Shown here piece after piece: positions 48,586 through 59,782 of a stretch of 64,000 bases of DNA (the first letter of the stretch is position 1; the number at the start of each line of letters is the position of its first letter). The position numbers were made by a program, and so were the translations under genes. This DNA comes from Planoprotostelium fungivorum (lineage: Eukaryota > Evosea > Variosea > Cavosteliida > Cavosteliaceae), in contig MDYQ01000095.1 of assembly GCA_003024175.1 (NCBI GenBank), forward strand, positions 1 to 64,000. Direction: 5' to 3'. The notes under the pieces are model-generated. The model did no database searches and had not been told where the DNA came from. It saw nothing but the letters and a program-made list of their open reading frames with translations.

Positions 48586-51500
48586 TTATGGATCCACTGG
48601 GGGTGGGAGGCTGCCCAGGAGAGGAGGAGGAAGGGATCCAGTCTTCGCTCGGCTAATGCCAGACAGTGAACTGCCTCTCGATCTCGACTCTAAAGTGGGG
48701 CTTCTCGTTCGGGTGACCTTCCAGTCCATCAATTGTCCGTTGGAGAAGAAACCTGCCCGCCTCAATTTCACTCTTTTTTCAAAGACACACGCACCTTCGT
48801 GTACCGTTCCATCTGCTCTACGCAGGTGTCCCTTTCCGTGATACTTTCCATCTCGCCAGTTGCCCTCGTATACATCTCCATTGTCACCTGCCTTGAACGT
48901 CCCCAGACCTTCCTCCATTCCGTCTTTGAACCCTCCCTCGTAGTAGCTCTGATCGCTCCTCCACAGTTTACCCTCTCCGTGCCTCAATCCCTTGTGGAAG
49001 TCTCCTTCGTATATCTCTCCCGTCTGTACAATGGTCTGTTTTCCTCTTCCGTGAAATAGGTTCTGCTGGAAGTTGCCCTCGTACGTGTCTCCGTTTGCAC
49101 TCTGGTAGACACCCCACGATGACATGCTCCCCTCGTAAAACTCCCCCTCGTACGCATCTCCGTTCTTGAATCTACACACATCAATCTCCCCTCTCTCTCA
49201 GACACTCACTGGTAAGATCCCATTCCGCTCTTCTTTCCGTTGATAAAATGTCCTTTGTACACGTCCCCGATGGCATGCTCGTACATCCCTGTTTGTGTCA
49301 TTCATTCAATGGATAGTTGATGGTAGACGCAGATGGTTCCACGGTTCACCTTTTCCGTGGAATCGATTGTTGGCAAATTCACCCGTGTAACGATCACCAT
49401 CAGTCATGACGAGAATACCGAAGCCACATTGAAGATCGTGCTCAAAGGATCCACTGTAGATGTTTCCATTGGCAAAGATATACTTTCCCTTTCCGTGTCT
49501 CTCTCCCTCTGCGTTGAACATCCCTGTGTACGAGTCTCCATTTGGATAGATCAACGTGTGTTCCGCATTGTTCTCGTCCTGTCTCTGTCATTCTCTTCCT
49601 TCTCTTTTTATTCTCTATATGTCATCTTTTTATTCTCTATATGTCATCTTCTTATTCTCTATATGTCTCTCGTAATATTCTCATCTCGCTCACCTTCTTG
49701 AATGTCTTCCTCCTACTTCTCTGTTTGTGTGAGTTGATGATGTCGTTCATCAACTGAATGGATGTCCTCGACATCTTCGACTCAAATTGCGGAGCATTCA
49801 GTGCCGCTCTCTCCGAATTGATCACTGCATCTTTCACCCTCCCATCCCACACAACGACTCACGTTTCGTCAGGAAAGAATCCCTGTGTTCAGATTGAAGG
49901 GAGATGAACAGTGGAAGTAACGGTGCACACGGTTTGACTCCAGGCTTCGTGGCGATCTCGATCCTGTGGAGTTGAGCGCTGTGTCAACAACGATCGAGTA
50001 CCTCAACGACATACCACCGGAGGAATCGATGACAGGCTGTACGACGACAAAGACATCTGTGAGAGTGAAGGATGGTTGGATGAGTCAGAAAGAGAGGAGA
50101 GGATACGGTTGAAGTGAGACTGGATGGTCAGGGGATTGAATGATCCAGACTCTACAAAGACGATGACGACGATGTCGTTACCGATGTGTCTCTTCCTCTC
50201 CACTTGTTGCAGATCGGTGGTGGAGTAGGGTAACATGGTGCTGACGTGGAACATGATCTGTGATGCCATGTGGGTGCAGAAGAGCGATTCCGTTCCGGTG
50301 GTGTTATCTGAGAGGGTCAACATCCATCTCAGTGTCATCCATTGTGTCTTTCGATAGAGAAAGGCTCACGGTTGACGTCTAATCCTCCTTTGTAGTTCTT
50401 CCATCCGTGCAGCTTAACTCGCTCACCAAGGAAGTCCAGAAATTTATCGAAAGATGGTGTTGCCTCTGTAAAGAATGAATGAGGGACGTCAGAATGATAA
50501 AAAAGAACAAAAGAGAAAACGAAAGTAGGGAACGAGAAGGGTGTATGGATGACCCACCGTTCGCAAAGTATTGATTCTCGTCCGTCTGTCCCTCCTTGAC
50601 CAAGATGATACCAAACTTGTAGGCCTTGCAGATCATGCTGTTCTCGTATTTCATGAGAGCCTCTTGGATCTCCTCATCGTGTGACGCTTTGATGAGCTGC
50701 AAGTTCTCCATCTCCGGTAGTTTACTCTGCATTCTTTCATTCTCTTCCTCTCTCTTCTTCTCACCTTAAGGTAGCCAACCATCTTTGAATAGCTCGTACA
50801 GTGGGCCGCAGGGATCAGTTCGTGTTTCGTTCTCTAAGTGAGTTGAGTGAGTTGAATGCTTTCTATCGCACCTTCTTGCTGCGGATGATGGCCCTCCTCA
50901 ATTCGATATTATTTTGTTCCTTTTGCTTCACTTTGGCTTCCAGGGTCACGATGACGGGTGAATCGGGTGATTCACAGAAGAAGTGGGTTTGCTCTTCTCG
51001 ATGTGTGAGATCGCTGGTTCATCTTCTAGACTCACCATTGTTATAGAAGAACTCTTTGTAATAAGGGATATCAGCTTGCGAGTGAAGGATCGGATTGGAG
51101 TATGTCAGGCTGGCGAGTGTCGTCCCTGAGCTAAATCGAACTCCCTTCTCCACCTGAAGGAATTAGTCAATGCTGGCGCTAAGTTCTCTCTTCCATCTCT
51201 ACGACAGGTGAACATGTACTTACTTTATACCCCGATTGATCTCCAAAATCGATCAACTGTGACTCTGTCAATCGACCGTTCGGATTAAAACTTATAGATC
51301 GAGAGGCGACTCGGCTAATCGGCGAACGTCTCTCTATCAATTTCGATGTTGAAGAAGTCTTCTTCATCTTATTCTCATTTGCTGGCAAATGCAGAGAGGG
51401 TGCCGACCGGGTCGAGTTTCCGGGGACGATGGAAATGATTTGAGCTGAAAAGTTTTCTCACCGCTGCTTGCCCGAGATTAGCCTGAAGAAGAGCGGCATC

Positions 51501-51635
51501 AGGTAAAATCGATAGACTCGTCCGCTTATCTCTCAGATCGGGTGAGGTGATGGGGGTGACCCTCTCTTCGGATTCTCCAAGATCTATAGCAACTGAGGCT
51601 CTTCTCCTCATCATGATCTTCCCCCCATATTGCAT
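48586..51635 (-). CDS. Rap/Ran-GAP domain fused to about ten MORN repeats
   Basis: The start at 51635 (MQYGGKIMMRRRASVAID) opens a disordered tail. The Rap-GAP domain follows: YKFGIILVKEGQTDENQYFA, VKLHGWKNYKGGLDVN-type sequence, FHVSTMLPYS, then RKRHIGNDIVVIVFVE, whose Asn is the catalytic 'thumb', and DVFVVVQPV. The domain ends in the family tail RDSFLTKR then INSERAALNAPQFESK, which runs on without a stop through HKQRSRRKTFKK. A repeat-filled intron joins this in phase to DENNAEHTLIYPNGDSYTG, the first MORN repeat. About ten MORNs follow (YxGxFxxGxxHGxG type) and a Ser/Pro tail ends at 48586. RapGAPs switch off Rap GTPases; MORN arrays bind membranes or act as scaffolds. The exon join near 51380-51440 is unresolved. 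Confidence 0.8.
49607..49690. repeat. 22-bp tandem repeat in the RapGAP-MORN junction intron
   Basis: Three copies of ttattctctatatgtcatcttt (plus strand) plus a partial fourth lie in the intron that joins the GAP and MORN parts. They stretch it to over 100 nt. Confidence 0.85.
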
Positions 51636-51799
51636 GACGCTGCTGGTTCCTTTGGCAAGCTCAGCCTGGCAGAGGTTCTTTCTTTAGGCACCCTTTTCTG
51701 CGACTAGCTCGCACTTGCCCTTTACAATTGAATATGCGAACTGAGACAAAAGAGAAGCTGCGCCTCCACAGGTTACATCCAGTAGAACGGTCATTTTTA

Positions 51800-54555
51800 T
51801 CAGTTGTTGCCACGCCTAAGGGTATCCAGCCTCCTCTGTCTCTCTTCCGCCCTCCTCTCCGCTTCCTTCTCTTCTCTCTTCCTCTGCTCCTCCCTCTCTT
51901 TCCTCTTCTCTTCCCTCTCTCTCTCTTGCTTCTCCCTCTTCTCTTCCTCTCTCTTTCGTTCCTCTTCCCTCTCTCTCCTCCTCTCCTCTTCTATCTTGGA
52001 GCTCTGCTCTCTCTTCTGCCTCTCACTCTCCTCGTTCATCATTCTCTCTTGCGCCATCACCGACCTCCTCTTCTCTCTCTCCTCCGCCCTCTGTCTCCTC
52101 CTCTCCTCCTCCTTCCTCTTCTCTTCGTCCTCTTGTCTCTTCCTCTCTTCCCTCCTCTTCCTCCTCCTCTCCTCTCGTTCCTCCTGCTCCTTCTTCTCTC
52201 TCTTCGCTTCGTCCTCCGTCAGAGAGATGTTGATGTCGTCGATTCCGCTCCTCGAGGCCTGCAGCTCTTGTAACCTTCTCTTCCTCTCTTCTCTCTTCTT
52301 TCCTTTCTCTTCGTATTCTTCCTCCTCTCTCCTCTTCTTCTCGCGGATCTCCTCCACCATGGAACCCGCAGAGGACGAGGGTGTGATGCTGGGCGAAGTG
52401 GAGTATAGACTGACGTTGCTCTCTGTGCTTGTTGATGGTGTCACGCGGCTGGACTCTGACATGGTGAGTGAGTCCACCGAATGGGCTTCCATCAATCTCG
52501 TCTTCCTCTCCTCTCTCTTCTTCTGTGCAGCCTATACAGATCATCTTACGATCCTCGGATCACAACCCACCTCGAATTCCTCTCTGTCTTTCCTCTCCGA
52601 ATCAGCCCTCTTGGCCCTCCTCTCTTCCATTCGCTTCAATCTCTCCTTCTCCTCTTGCTCTCTCTCGAGGTTATCTGCTTCTTCCCTCTGCTTCCTCCTG
52701 TCCTCTCTGCTGGGTCCCGGTGAATCGGGTGATAAAACTTCCCCTTTCATCGTCTTTTCCGCCGCCCTCTGTTTTCTCTCTTCCCTCCTTCTGTCCTCTT
52801 CCTCTTGCTCTTGGCGTCTCTTCTTCTCCAATTCTTCTCTCCTGCTCTCTATTAATTGTCATCCATGTTGGCACGCACCTGGCCTTCCTCTCTTGCTCTC
52901 TCTGTCTGTCTTCTTCTGCTTCTGCTTGCTGTCTTCTGATCCTCTCTTGCTCTCTCGCTTCCTTTCTCTCCTTCTCTTTCCTGCTCTCCTCCTCTTCCTC
53001 CTCTTTCAGTTTTCTTCTTCTCTCCTCTCGCTCAGACTTTTGTCTTTCGAGTGCCTCGGCCGCTTCTTTCTCTCGGCGTGCCTTCTCTGGATCCTCTTTT
53101 GGTACCGCTGCACTCTTCTCTACCCTACTCCCCTTCAGTTCTTCTTCCTATCTCTTTCAACTCACGGTTTGCTGTACCTCGCTCGTATTCTCTCCTCTTC
53201 TTCCTTCATCTCGGCCTCTCTTTGCTTCTTCTTCTCTTCTTCTGTAATGGCGTCAGATCTACCCCTCCGTGTATCTTGTTACCTTTCTTCACCCATTCTT
53301 CTTCTCTTTCCTTTTGTCTCGCTGCTTGTTTTCGCTCCAATTCTTCTCCTTGCTTCTTATAAATCGCTTCTTCTTCTTCTGCCTTCTTCTTCTCCTCCTT
53401 CAACTTTTCCATTCTCTCCTGCTCTCTCTTCTCTTCTGCCCTCCTCTCTTCCTGTTCTACGTCACCCTCCTTCTATCCCTCTCTCTCACCTCTTCCTCCT
53501 TTTCTTTCTGTGCGAGTCTCTCCTTCCTCTCCTTCTCCCTCTTCTCTTCTTCCTCTCTCGCCTTCCTCGATGCCTCTTGCCTCTCCTGTGAATTTGTCAA
53601 TCACGGTCAATTGGTTCACTCTCACAGCCTCCTGCATCTTCTGTATGGCCACTCTCTGTTCTTCCCTCTTCTTCTCCTCTTCTCTCCTCTCCTTCTCCTC
53701 CTGCTGCTTCCTCATCTCCTCTCTCTTCTTCTCTTGCTCTCTTCTCGCCGCCTCCGCTTCTTCCTTGAGTTTTTTCTCTTCCCTCTCCATCTGAAGCCTC
53801 TTCTCTTTCGCTTGTCTCTCTGCTGCCGCCGCTTCTTGTCTCTTGGCATCGGATACTTCCTTCTCCTTCTTCGCTTGGGCCTCCTCTCTCGCTCTCTCTT
53901 CCGCCGCCTTCTTCTGCATCTCCTCCCACCTCGACCCACTGTTCACCTTCGCAGTCGCTTCTGCTTTAGGCTCTGTGGCGGTCTTCTGAGGTACCACGCT
54001 CTTGGTGGTGCTCACTGGGTCGCTCTTCGTGGTGCTGGGTGCTATGGATGAGCTGTATGTGATCTTGGGGAAACCCTCCTTGTTGAATGCGTGATAGTAC
54101 CTGATTGTACTTCAGTTTGCCTCTTCTCGTGTGACTCACTGTGATACATAGGTGATCACGGATAGTTTCTCGGGTTTTGGTACGCACAACATGTCTTCCA
54201 CGTCCAATAAAGCCACGATTCCAAACTGATGGACGTTAGAACGGATGATGGAATAAGAGGTTAATAGCCGCTGATCTGTATTAATCACCTGTTCGCCGAC
54301 CTCGAAAGCGAGAGCCAAATTCTTCTCTGGTTGGTCAGGAGAGAGAGAATAGTAATCGAAGCATTCGGGGTGGAAGGCGTATATGATTGCTTAATGATTC
54401 AGTTCGATGACGTCGAGTCGGATCGACACACCACAAAAGGCGAGGCCGTCTCTGTAAGAACTCGTGAAGTTCTCGACCTTCACGTTTGGTGCTCCGTTTG
54501 TGATTCTCTTTGTCCAAGCAAGGAGTGCATCTTGTCCTTTAAGTACTGTTCCCAT
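51800..54555 (-). CDS. Calponin-homology protein with a very long E/K/R-rich helix
   Basis: The start at 54555 gives MGTVLKGQDALLAWTKRITN, the beginning of one CH domain. It continues NVKVENFTSSYRDGLAFC, AIIYAFHPECFDYYSLSP, LALAFEVGEQ, FGIVALLDVEDMLCVPKPEK and LSVITYVSQYYHAFNKEG over four exons. The sequence type is that of MICAL, EHBP1, smoothelin and cytospin CH domains. After a Ser/Thr/Pro linker come about 600 residues made almost only of Glu, Arg, Lys and Gln, interrupted by short Ser-rich linkers near 53500, 52730 and 52400, ending at 51800. Such stretches form stable single alpha helices and spacers. An actin- or membrane-linked cytoskeletal spacer protein is likely. The antisense strand has long open frames (up to 595 codons) that are composition artefacts. 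Confidence 0.82.
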
Positions 54556-55022
54556 CTGTGTATTCGATCAGCATCGCTATATCCTCGTGGTCTCTTCCAA
54601 TCGTAAAGCCATTTCATCATTCTTTGGGATTGAGTCTGAGATTTCTCACCTATGTGAGCCTTGTATGAAATAATGGTGTAACTTCACGATCTTCCAATGC
54701 GCCTTCTACTGGGCGCTGTCACCACAGTTTCCACAGCTCGGCAAGGTTGCTGTCACAGCTTCCGTCTTTGACCGTTCCATCTACACAGTCATACATGAAA
54801 ATATTGTTCTCTCATTTTCCCTTCGATTTTCTCTCTTCTCTTCTCCTTTTGTCGCACAACACAGGGCCCATCATACACGTGCTGAGGCATACAACAATAG
54901 AGCATCACTTTCTCTGTGATGACTCGACTGACAATAAAGTCATTAAGGAAGAAAAGCATATTGTTGTTTCGTCTGTATTGATGTACACTATTTACAAGAC
55001 TGTATGTACACAGATACAGATT
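54556..55022. other. Intergenic, upstream of the CH-domain gene
   Basis: 467 bp between the CH-gene start and the stop of the small gene at 55023; both are on the minus strand. It should hold the CH-gene promoter. Plus-strand frames here have no motif and biased composition. Nothing else is recognised. Confidence 0.45.
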
Positions 55023-55489
55023 TCAGAGGACTCCAATCATGCTGCCGAAGGGTTCCGTGATGATGTGTGAGAGGGACACTTGACGATACATCTGGCAGGC
55101 ATGTGCCTCAGACTGAGTGATGAGATATTCAGTTGTGTTCAAGGGAGTCTGCGGCATGTCTGAGAACAGAGCGACAGCGGGAGAGTGATGATAGATGCTA
55201 TCATCGAGGTGGGGGAGTTGGTTCATAGCAGGCGTTTGTTTTTGTTTTCTCTGACGTTCGATCTGAATGGAAATTAGTCCACCATGCGCCATCGGTTGGT
55301 AGTACGCACTTGTGTGTTCAACTTTGTGTTGGAAATCTCACTTCCATTTGTAAAGAACCCCCATTTTTTTTCTTCCCCTCTATAGAGGACTTTGAAACAA
55401 GCAGAACGAGACCCTCTCTTCCGTAACAAATCCCGCCACATTTGACTTGGATCACACAGATTGAGACGAAGAGAAGCAAGCATCCTCAT
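55023..55489 (-). CDS. Small two-exon protein, function unknown
   Basis: Two exons joined by a 47-nt intron (about 55265-55311, GTGCGT...TTCAG) give about 139 residues. The start is MRMLASLRLNLCDPSQMWRD, then FKVLYRGEEKKWGFFTNGSE, then IERQRKQKQTPAMNQLPHLD and a tail ending TEPFGSMIGVL. No family recognised. The clean phase-0 splice and normal spacing to both neighbours argue that it is a real gene. The next gene upstream ends only 15 bp away. Confidence 0.5.
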
Positions 55490-55504
55490 TTATACCAAAG
55501 TACA

Positions 55505-57305
55505 TCATCCTGAGTTACTATGGTGGTCCATCACCTCGCGAATTGCCCTGACGATGTCTGTTGACATGTCTGACTCGAAGGTATCACAGGCACCATCCTG
55601 AACAGTTGAGCTTGAGGTGAGCGAGACACTCACCATATAATAAATTAAGAATCGGTTCTCGCTGCCCGGTATCCCCTGAATCGACTTGAGAGGTCTGTTC
55701 GTATGTCTGCCACTCTCAAACACGTCGATGGACAGAGTCCCGTTACTTGGGTTCTTCAAAAGGGTCAACTGAAGAGCGTCAGTCGCGGAGAGCAGCACCA
55801 ATTCATTCACCTCCACGTCCGCATTGGAGTACAACCGGTACACTTTCTTGACCGGAAACCTTCGCAGCTGTATCTCTACGTTGGAGATCTTGGTTTGTAG
55901 GTTGAGCAACTTCATGGCCATCTTGTAGTTGGACTCGCTCTTGGATGTCACGTCTGCGACCATCGTTTTCATCTCTCTCTCCCTATCCTTCTCAGTCTCT
56001 TCCTCTTTCCCTCCTTACTTTTCTTCCAAGAGACTGTCTTTGTATTCAATCTCTTGTTGTAACGCTTGTTGTCTCTTCCTCTGTGCTTCTAGATCGATAT
56101 CTTGCTTTCTATCTCTTGTCATCCCATTGCTTCTACTATTTGTTCTCACAGCTTTTCGTTCATGGTCTTCCAATATAATATCGATGTCTTTTTGATTTGA
56201 TTGTCTAACTCCTGTACCCGATTGTTCTTCTCCGCCATTTCTGCCTCTAATTCGATGACTAATTTCTCTAACACCTCTTGTGACCCTCTACTCCCTTCTT
56301 GCGGTTGTTCACTATCCACATCAATCTTATTACATCCACTCTCCTTCTCACCTGACTATTATCGTCTGCTTCGCACTGGCCTGCTGACTGTTCCTCCACA
56401 ACAGTGATGAATCTCTGAGACCTCCTTGTATATTCTTTCTCTCCTCCACTCCCTATTATGCCATCTTCGTATCTCTTTGTCTTCATGGTGATGATGGTCA
56501 CCTTATTATCCTCAGACTCCATTTCAAAAGGCAATGTCTCTTCTTCCTCCCACTCCTCGTTGGATGTGCTGTGTGGGTTGAGCAGATCTCTCTGGAGGAA
56601 TCGTCAACGAGACTGGTGTGCTGGTAGATGCACGTCGCATCTTTGATAGATGTAATGACCAAGGACTCACCGGTATCCCTGATCCTCTGAGATTTAGATC
56701 TATCTTCTCGTTCTTCTTTCCCAACCCTGACTTCCTCATTCGACAGATCTTCTCTCTGTTATCAAGATCCCATTCCTCGATCGACGCTCTCACCTGGCAC
56801 ACAAAGTCCTCTCTACTGAATTGCCTTCCTGGGGAGAAGTTGAGTCTGTCATTCTTCCTAGCTTCTTTCAAGGACGAAAGCTGGTCCTTCAACATTTGGA
56901 TCTCGATGCGCTGGTCTGGTTGAGACAGCGTCGCATTATCGTACGAATTACCTGAGATTCGACCACGTCCTCCAGATCTCTGCTCTTCTGTCTCTCTGAA
57001 ACAAGTCGCTTCATCATACTCTCTGCAGCCAGAGTGGGCGAGTCTTAGGGGATGAGCTACATTTCACGATGGGAATGAAATTTACCTATAGAAGCATTCG
57101 GCTTTTGTTCCTCTGGGCTATTGATCTTGTTCGACCTCTATGTGGACATCAATGTGTGATATGCTAAATGAATTCGACCTACCTCCTGTTTTTTACTTGT
57201 GACGGATAGCATGGGTGATAATGGCTTCAGCTCTTCTAAACTGGCAGCCGAGGTAATCATGATAGGCCTCACACGGTTCTCGAGATCCTCTCTGAGGAAA
57301 CTCAT
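55505..57305 (-). CDS. Coiled-coil protein with a C-terminal globular domain, function unknown
   Basis: The start at 57305 reads MSFLREDLENRVRPIMITSA. Short exons (SNKINSPEEQKPNASI; SPTLAAESMMKRLVSERQKS) lead into coiled coil (MLKDQLSSLKEARKNDRLNF; EDFVCQVRASIEEWDLDNRE). A possibly beta-rich C-terminal domain follows: VKKVYRLYSNADVEVNELVL, ALQLTLLKNPSNGTLSIDVF, GSENRFLIYYM and DIVRAIREVMDHHSNSG, ending at 55505. Joins between 55970 and 56530 are not resolved, because several exons there are very short. No known family recognised. Confidence 0.6.
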
Positions 57306-57523
57306 GTCGCTGAGGAGATACCGTGGCAGAGAGCAAACACTGAAGGCGTTTTGGTGACTGAAGAGAAGAGATGGAACGAAATATGCCGTTAGTTTCAAAT
57401 TTGGAGAGAAAGTTGATTTTAAGAATTTCAACACCTTCTACATTGGTGTAGTAGGTCGGCCTATTCCATTGATGTAGTAGATGGTTCAATCGAGGGTAGA
57501 GGGTGAAATATCGATCAATTTAT

Positions 57524-59475
57524 TCAGAAGAGGAGGTAATAGAGGAAGAGGGCGAGGAGGAGAACGAGAGCGGGGGTGACGAGGACAGGAGAGAAGGGGT
57601 GGATGACATCGAGGGAGCTCTTCACAACTCTCTTGGGTGTCTCCCAAGAGGCTGGGGCGGGCACTTTGAGATCTCTGAGGACCTGATCTGCCACCAACTT
57701 GGCTCCACAGAGGACGATGGGGACACCAGTTCCTGGCTGTGTGCTGGCACCGACAAAGTAGAGGTTCTTGTGTGTCGCGTGGCGTGTAGAAGGTCTGAAC
57801 CACAGGACCTGGAAGATATCGTGGGAGAGACCCAGGATGCTTCCCCTGTGCAAGTTGAAGTCGTTCTTCCAGTCCTCGGGGGTGGAGATCCTCTCTCTCA
57901 GGATCAGATCAGCAAAATTGGTGATGCCCAGTCTCTGTGACATGATCTCCAAGATTCTCTTTCTGGCCAACTGGACCGTGTCAGTCATTCGACTCATTTC
58001 TCTTCTCACCTGAATCATGGCGGGGAAGTCTTGGTGTACCTTGGGGTTGATGTATCCCACGGGGACCAGAACGACTACGGTGTCTCTGCCCTCTGGAGCT
58101 GCGGAGGGATCGATTCTTGAGGGGACGTTGACGTAGAAAGAAGGTTCTTTAGGCAGTTGGTATCTCTTGAAGATGTCGTCGAAGGAGTCTTGGTACTTCT
58201 CTGCCAAGAAGATGTTGTGGCAGTCCAATTGAGGTACCTGATCTCATCAGCCTCACACAAGACGAGACGATTCACCTTCTGCTTCATGGACCAGTAGAAT
58301 GAGATGGAGCTGGAGGTCAAGTTCTTGTCACTCAGCTTCTCAGAGTAAGGTGTACCTTGGTGAGTCAGCTAAAATCAGAGAGGAACACCCACCGGGTAAC
58401 AGGTTTCCGTAAGCGTAGATGAGATCCGCATTGCACACCACCAGATCGGCATCGATTCTCTCGCCTGACTCTAGGATGACACCCTTAGCCTCTCCCTTTC
58501 CCTCCACATCGATCTTCTTCACCGGAGAAGAGTATCTGAACTCCGCTCCGTTCCTCTTTGCGATGCTTTCCAGGGACTGAACGACCTGCAGATGGTTCAC
58601 CATGGAAGAGATGGAAGGAGAGTATGTTCACCTTGTTGAATCCTCCCACGGGGTACCAGATACCTTCAGCGAGTTCGGTGTACTGAAGAAGGTTGTATGT
58701 GGCGGGGGCATCGAAAGGACTCATGCCCATGTACATGGTCTGGAAGGTGAAAGCTCTTCTCAGTCTCTCGGACCAGAAGTATCTGGATGCTCTACCGTAG
58801 ATCTGGGACGATCAATGGAGGAGAGAGAAGGAAAGTCACCTTGTCGAAGATGTGAAGCTTCAGGGCCTCTATGGCATTGCGGGGTGTGAGGAGGTCCCAG
58901 ATGACCTCAAAGTTCTTTCGTAAGACCATGTTGACGGAGATCTCATAGTGAGTGTGTGACTGTCAACATCAGAGGGGGAGATGAGGTTTCGTGTACCTCT
59001 TTGACGAAAGAGAGGAAACGATCGTAACCGGCGGGACCTTCGATACGTTCTACGGTCTCCTTCATGGCAGCCAGATCACAGGACAGCTCGACAATCTCTC
59101 CATCGTGAAAGTGAACCTGATCACGGTGAGGGGGCAAACGGGGGAGGCTTCACCTTGTAATTGGGGTCGCACTTTCTGAGCTCGATCCAATCTTCCACCT
59201 TCTCTCCGAGATCCCTGAAGGTCTCCTCGAAGATCTTGGGCATCAGGTACAAACTGGGTCCCCTATCGAAACGGTGTCCATCTTCGTCGTAGATGAGGGA
59301 GCAGCGACCTCCAGAGAAGTCGTTCTTCTCTACGACGGTAACTTTGAATCCTGCTTGTGATAATCTAGCGGCAACGGCAGCGCCTGTGATTCGTGAGAAA
59401 TGAATGTTATCGCAAGGTCGCGTTACCTCCAACTCCAGCACCGATGATGACAACGTGTTTCGTAGCGGCAGACAT
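57524..59475 (-). CDS. crtI: Phytoene desaturase, fungal/CrtI type
   Basis: The start at 59475 gives MSAATKHVVIIGAGVGG, the FAD-binding dinucleotide loop, split by a 43-nt intron. Then come AARLSQAGFKVTVVEKNDFS, GGRCSLIYDEDGHRFDRGPS, PAGYDRFLSFVKEVH, FTFQTMYMGMSPFDAPATYN, EGIWYPVGGFNKV and the CrtI C-terminal signature KNLYFVGASTQPGTGVPIVL. The protein ends with a hydrophobic tail (VLVTPALVLLLALFLYYLLF), as in fungal desaturases. CrtI-type enzymes convert phytoene to lycopene (or neurosporene or tetradehydrolycopene) in one polypeptide and are membrane-bound. No phytoene synthase/cyclase or cleavage oxygenase is nearby, so the pathway is not clustered here. It is the strongest pointer to a pigmented protist. 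A fungal-type gene outside fungi may be old or transferred; a tree is needed. Confidence 0.93.
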
Positions 59476-59782
59476 GATCGAAGAAAGATCGGAAGGGCTA
59501 GTGGTTAGGAAAGGTCCCTCTGCGTTATGACTTTCGTGAACGAGTTTTCTGAATCACGTGCAGAATGGTTCCTGACGTTCCCGTTCCGAGTTTGCGGTAA
59601 GCCAACCGTAAATTCGTGCGGGCTTACCGCCCCTCGTTCTATCAAAACTCCGGGTACTCCTCGGCGTAGGGGTTTAGGTGAAGAACACACACGCTCACGA
59701 ACACTTTCTTTATTTAACTCCTCGCTGGACTTCTCACTGGAGACCTACACTACAGCGTTGGTGAATGCAGATGTAGGATGAC
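59476..59782. other. Intergenic, crtI promoter / RNPS1 3' region
   Basis: 307 bp between RNPS1 and crtI, both minus strand. It contains the perfect hairpin at 59594-59630 and a TTTATT (AATAAA on the minus strand) at 59709-59714, 70 bp past the RNPS1 stop, a likely poly(A) signal. Confidence 0.6.
59594..59630. promoter_or_regulatory. Perfect 10-bp inverted repeat upstream of crtI
   Basis: GCGGTAAGCC (59594-59603) pairs exactly with GGCTTACCGC (59621-59630) across a 17-base spacer, about 120 bp upstream of the crtI start codon. It could be a site for a dimeric transcription factor, or a hairpin in the 5' UTR. No poly-T tract follows it. Confidence 0.5.

Noticed and set aside
49307-49852. A stand-alone MORN gene starting at 49775 (MSRTSIQLM)
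   Set aside because: The upstream sequence is the normal C-terminal extension of Rap-GAP domains in the same frame, and the MORN part joins in phase without a stop.
51804-53591. 595-codon open frame on the plus strand
   Set aside because: Leu/Ser/Phe-only translation of a pyrimidine tract; the minus strand encodes the CH-domain protein with clean splicing.
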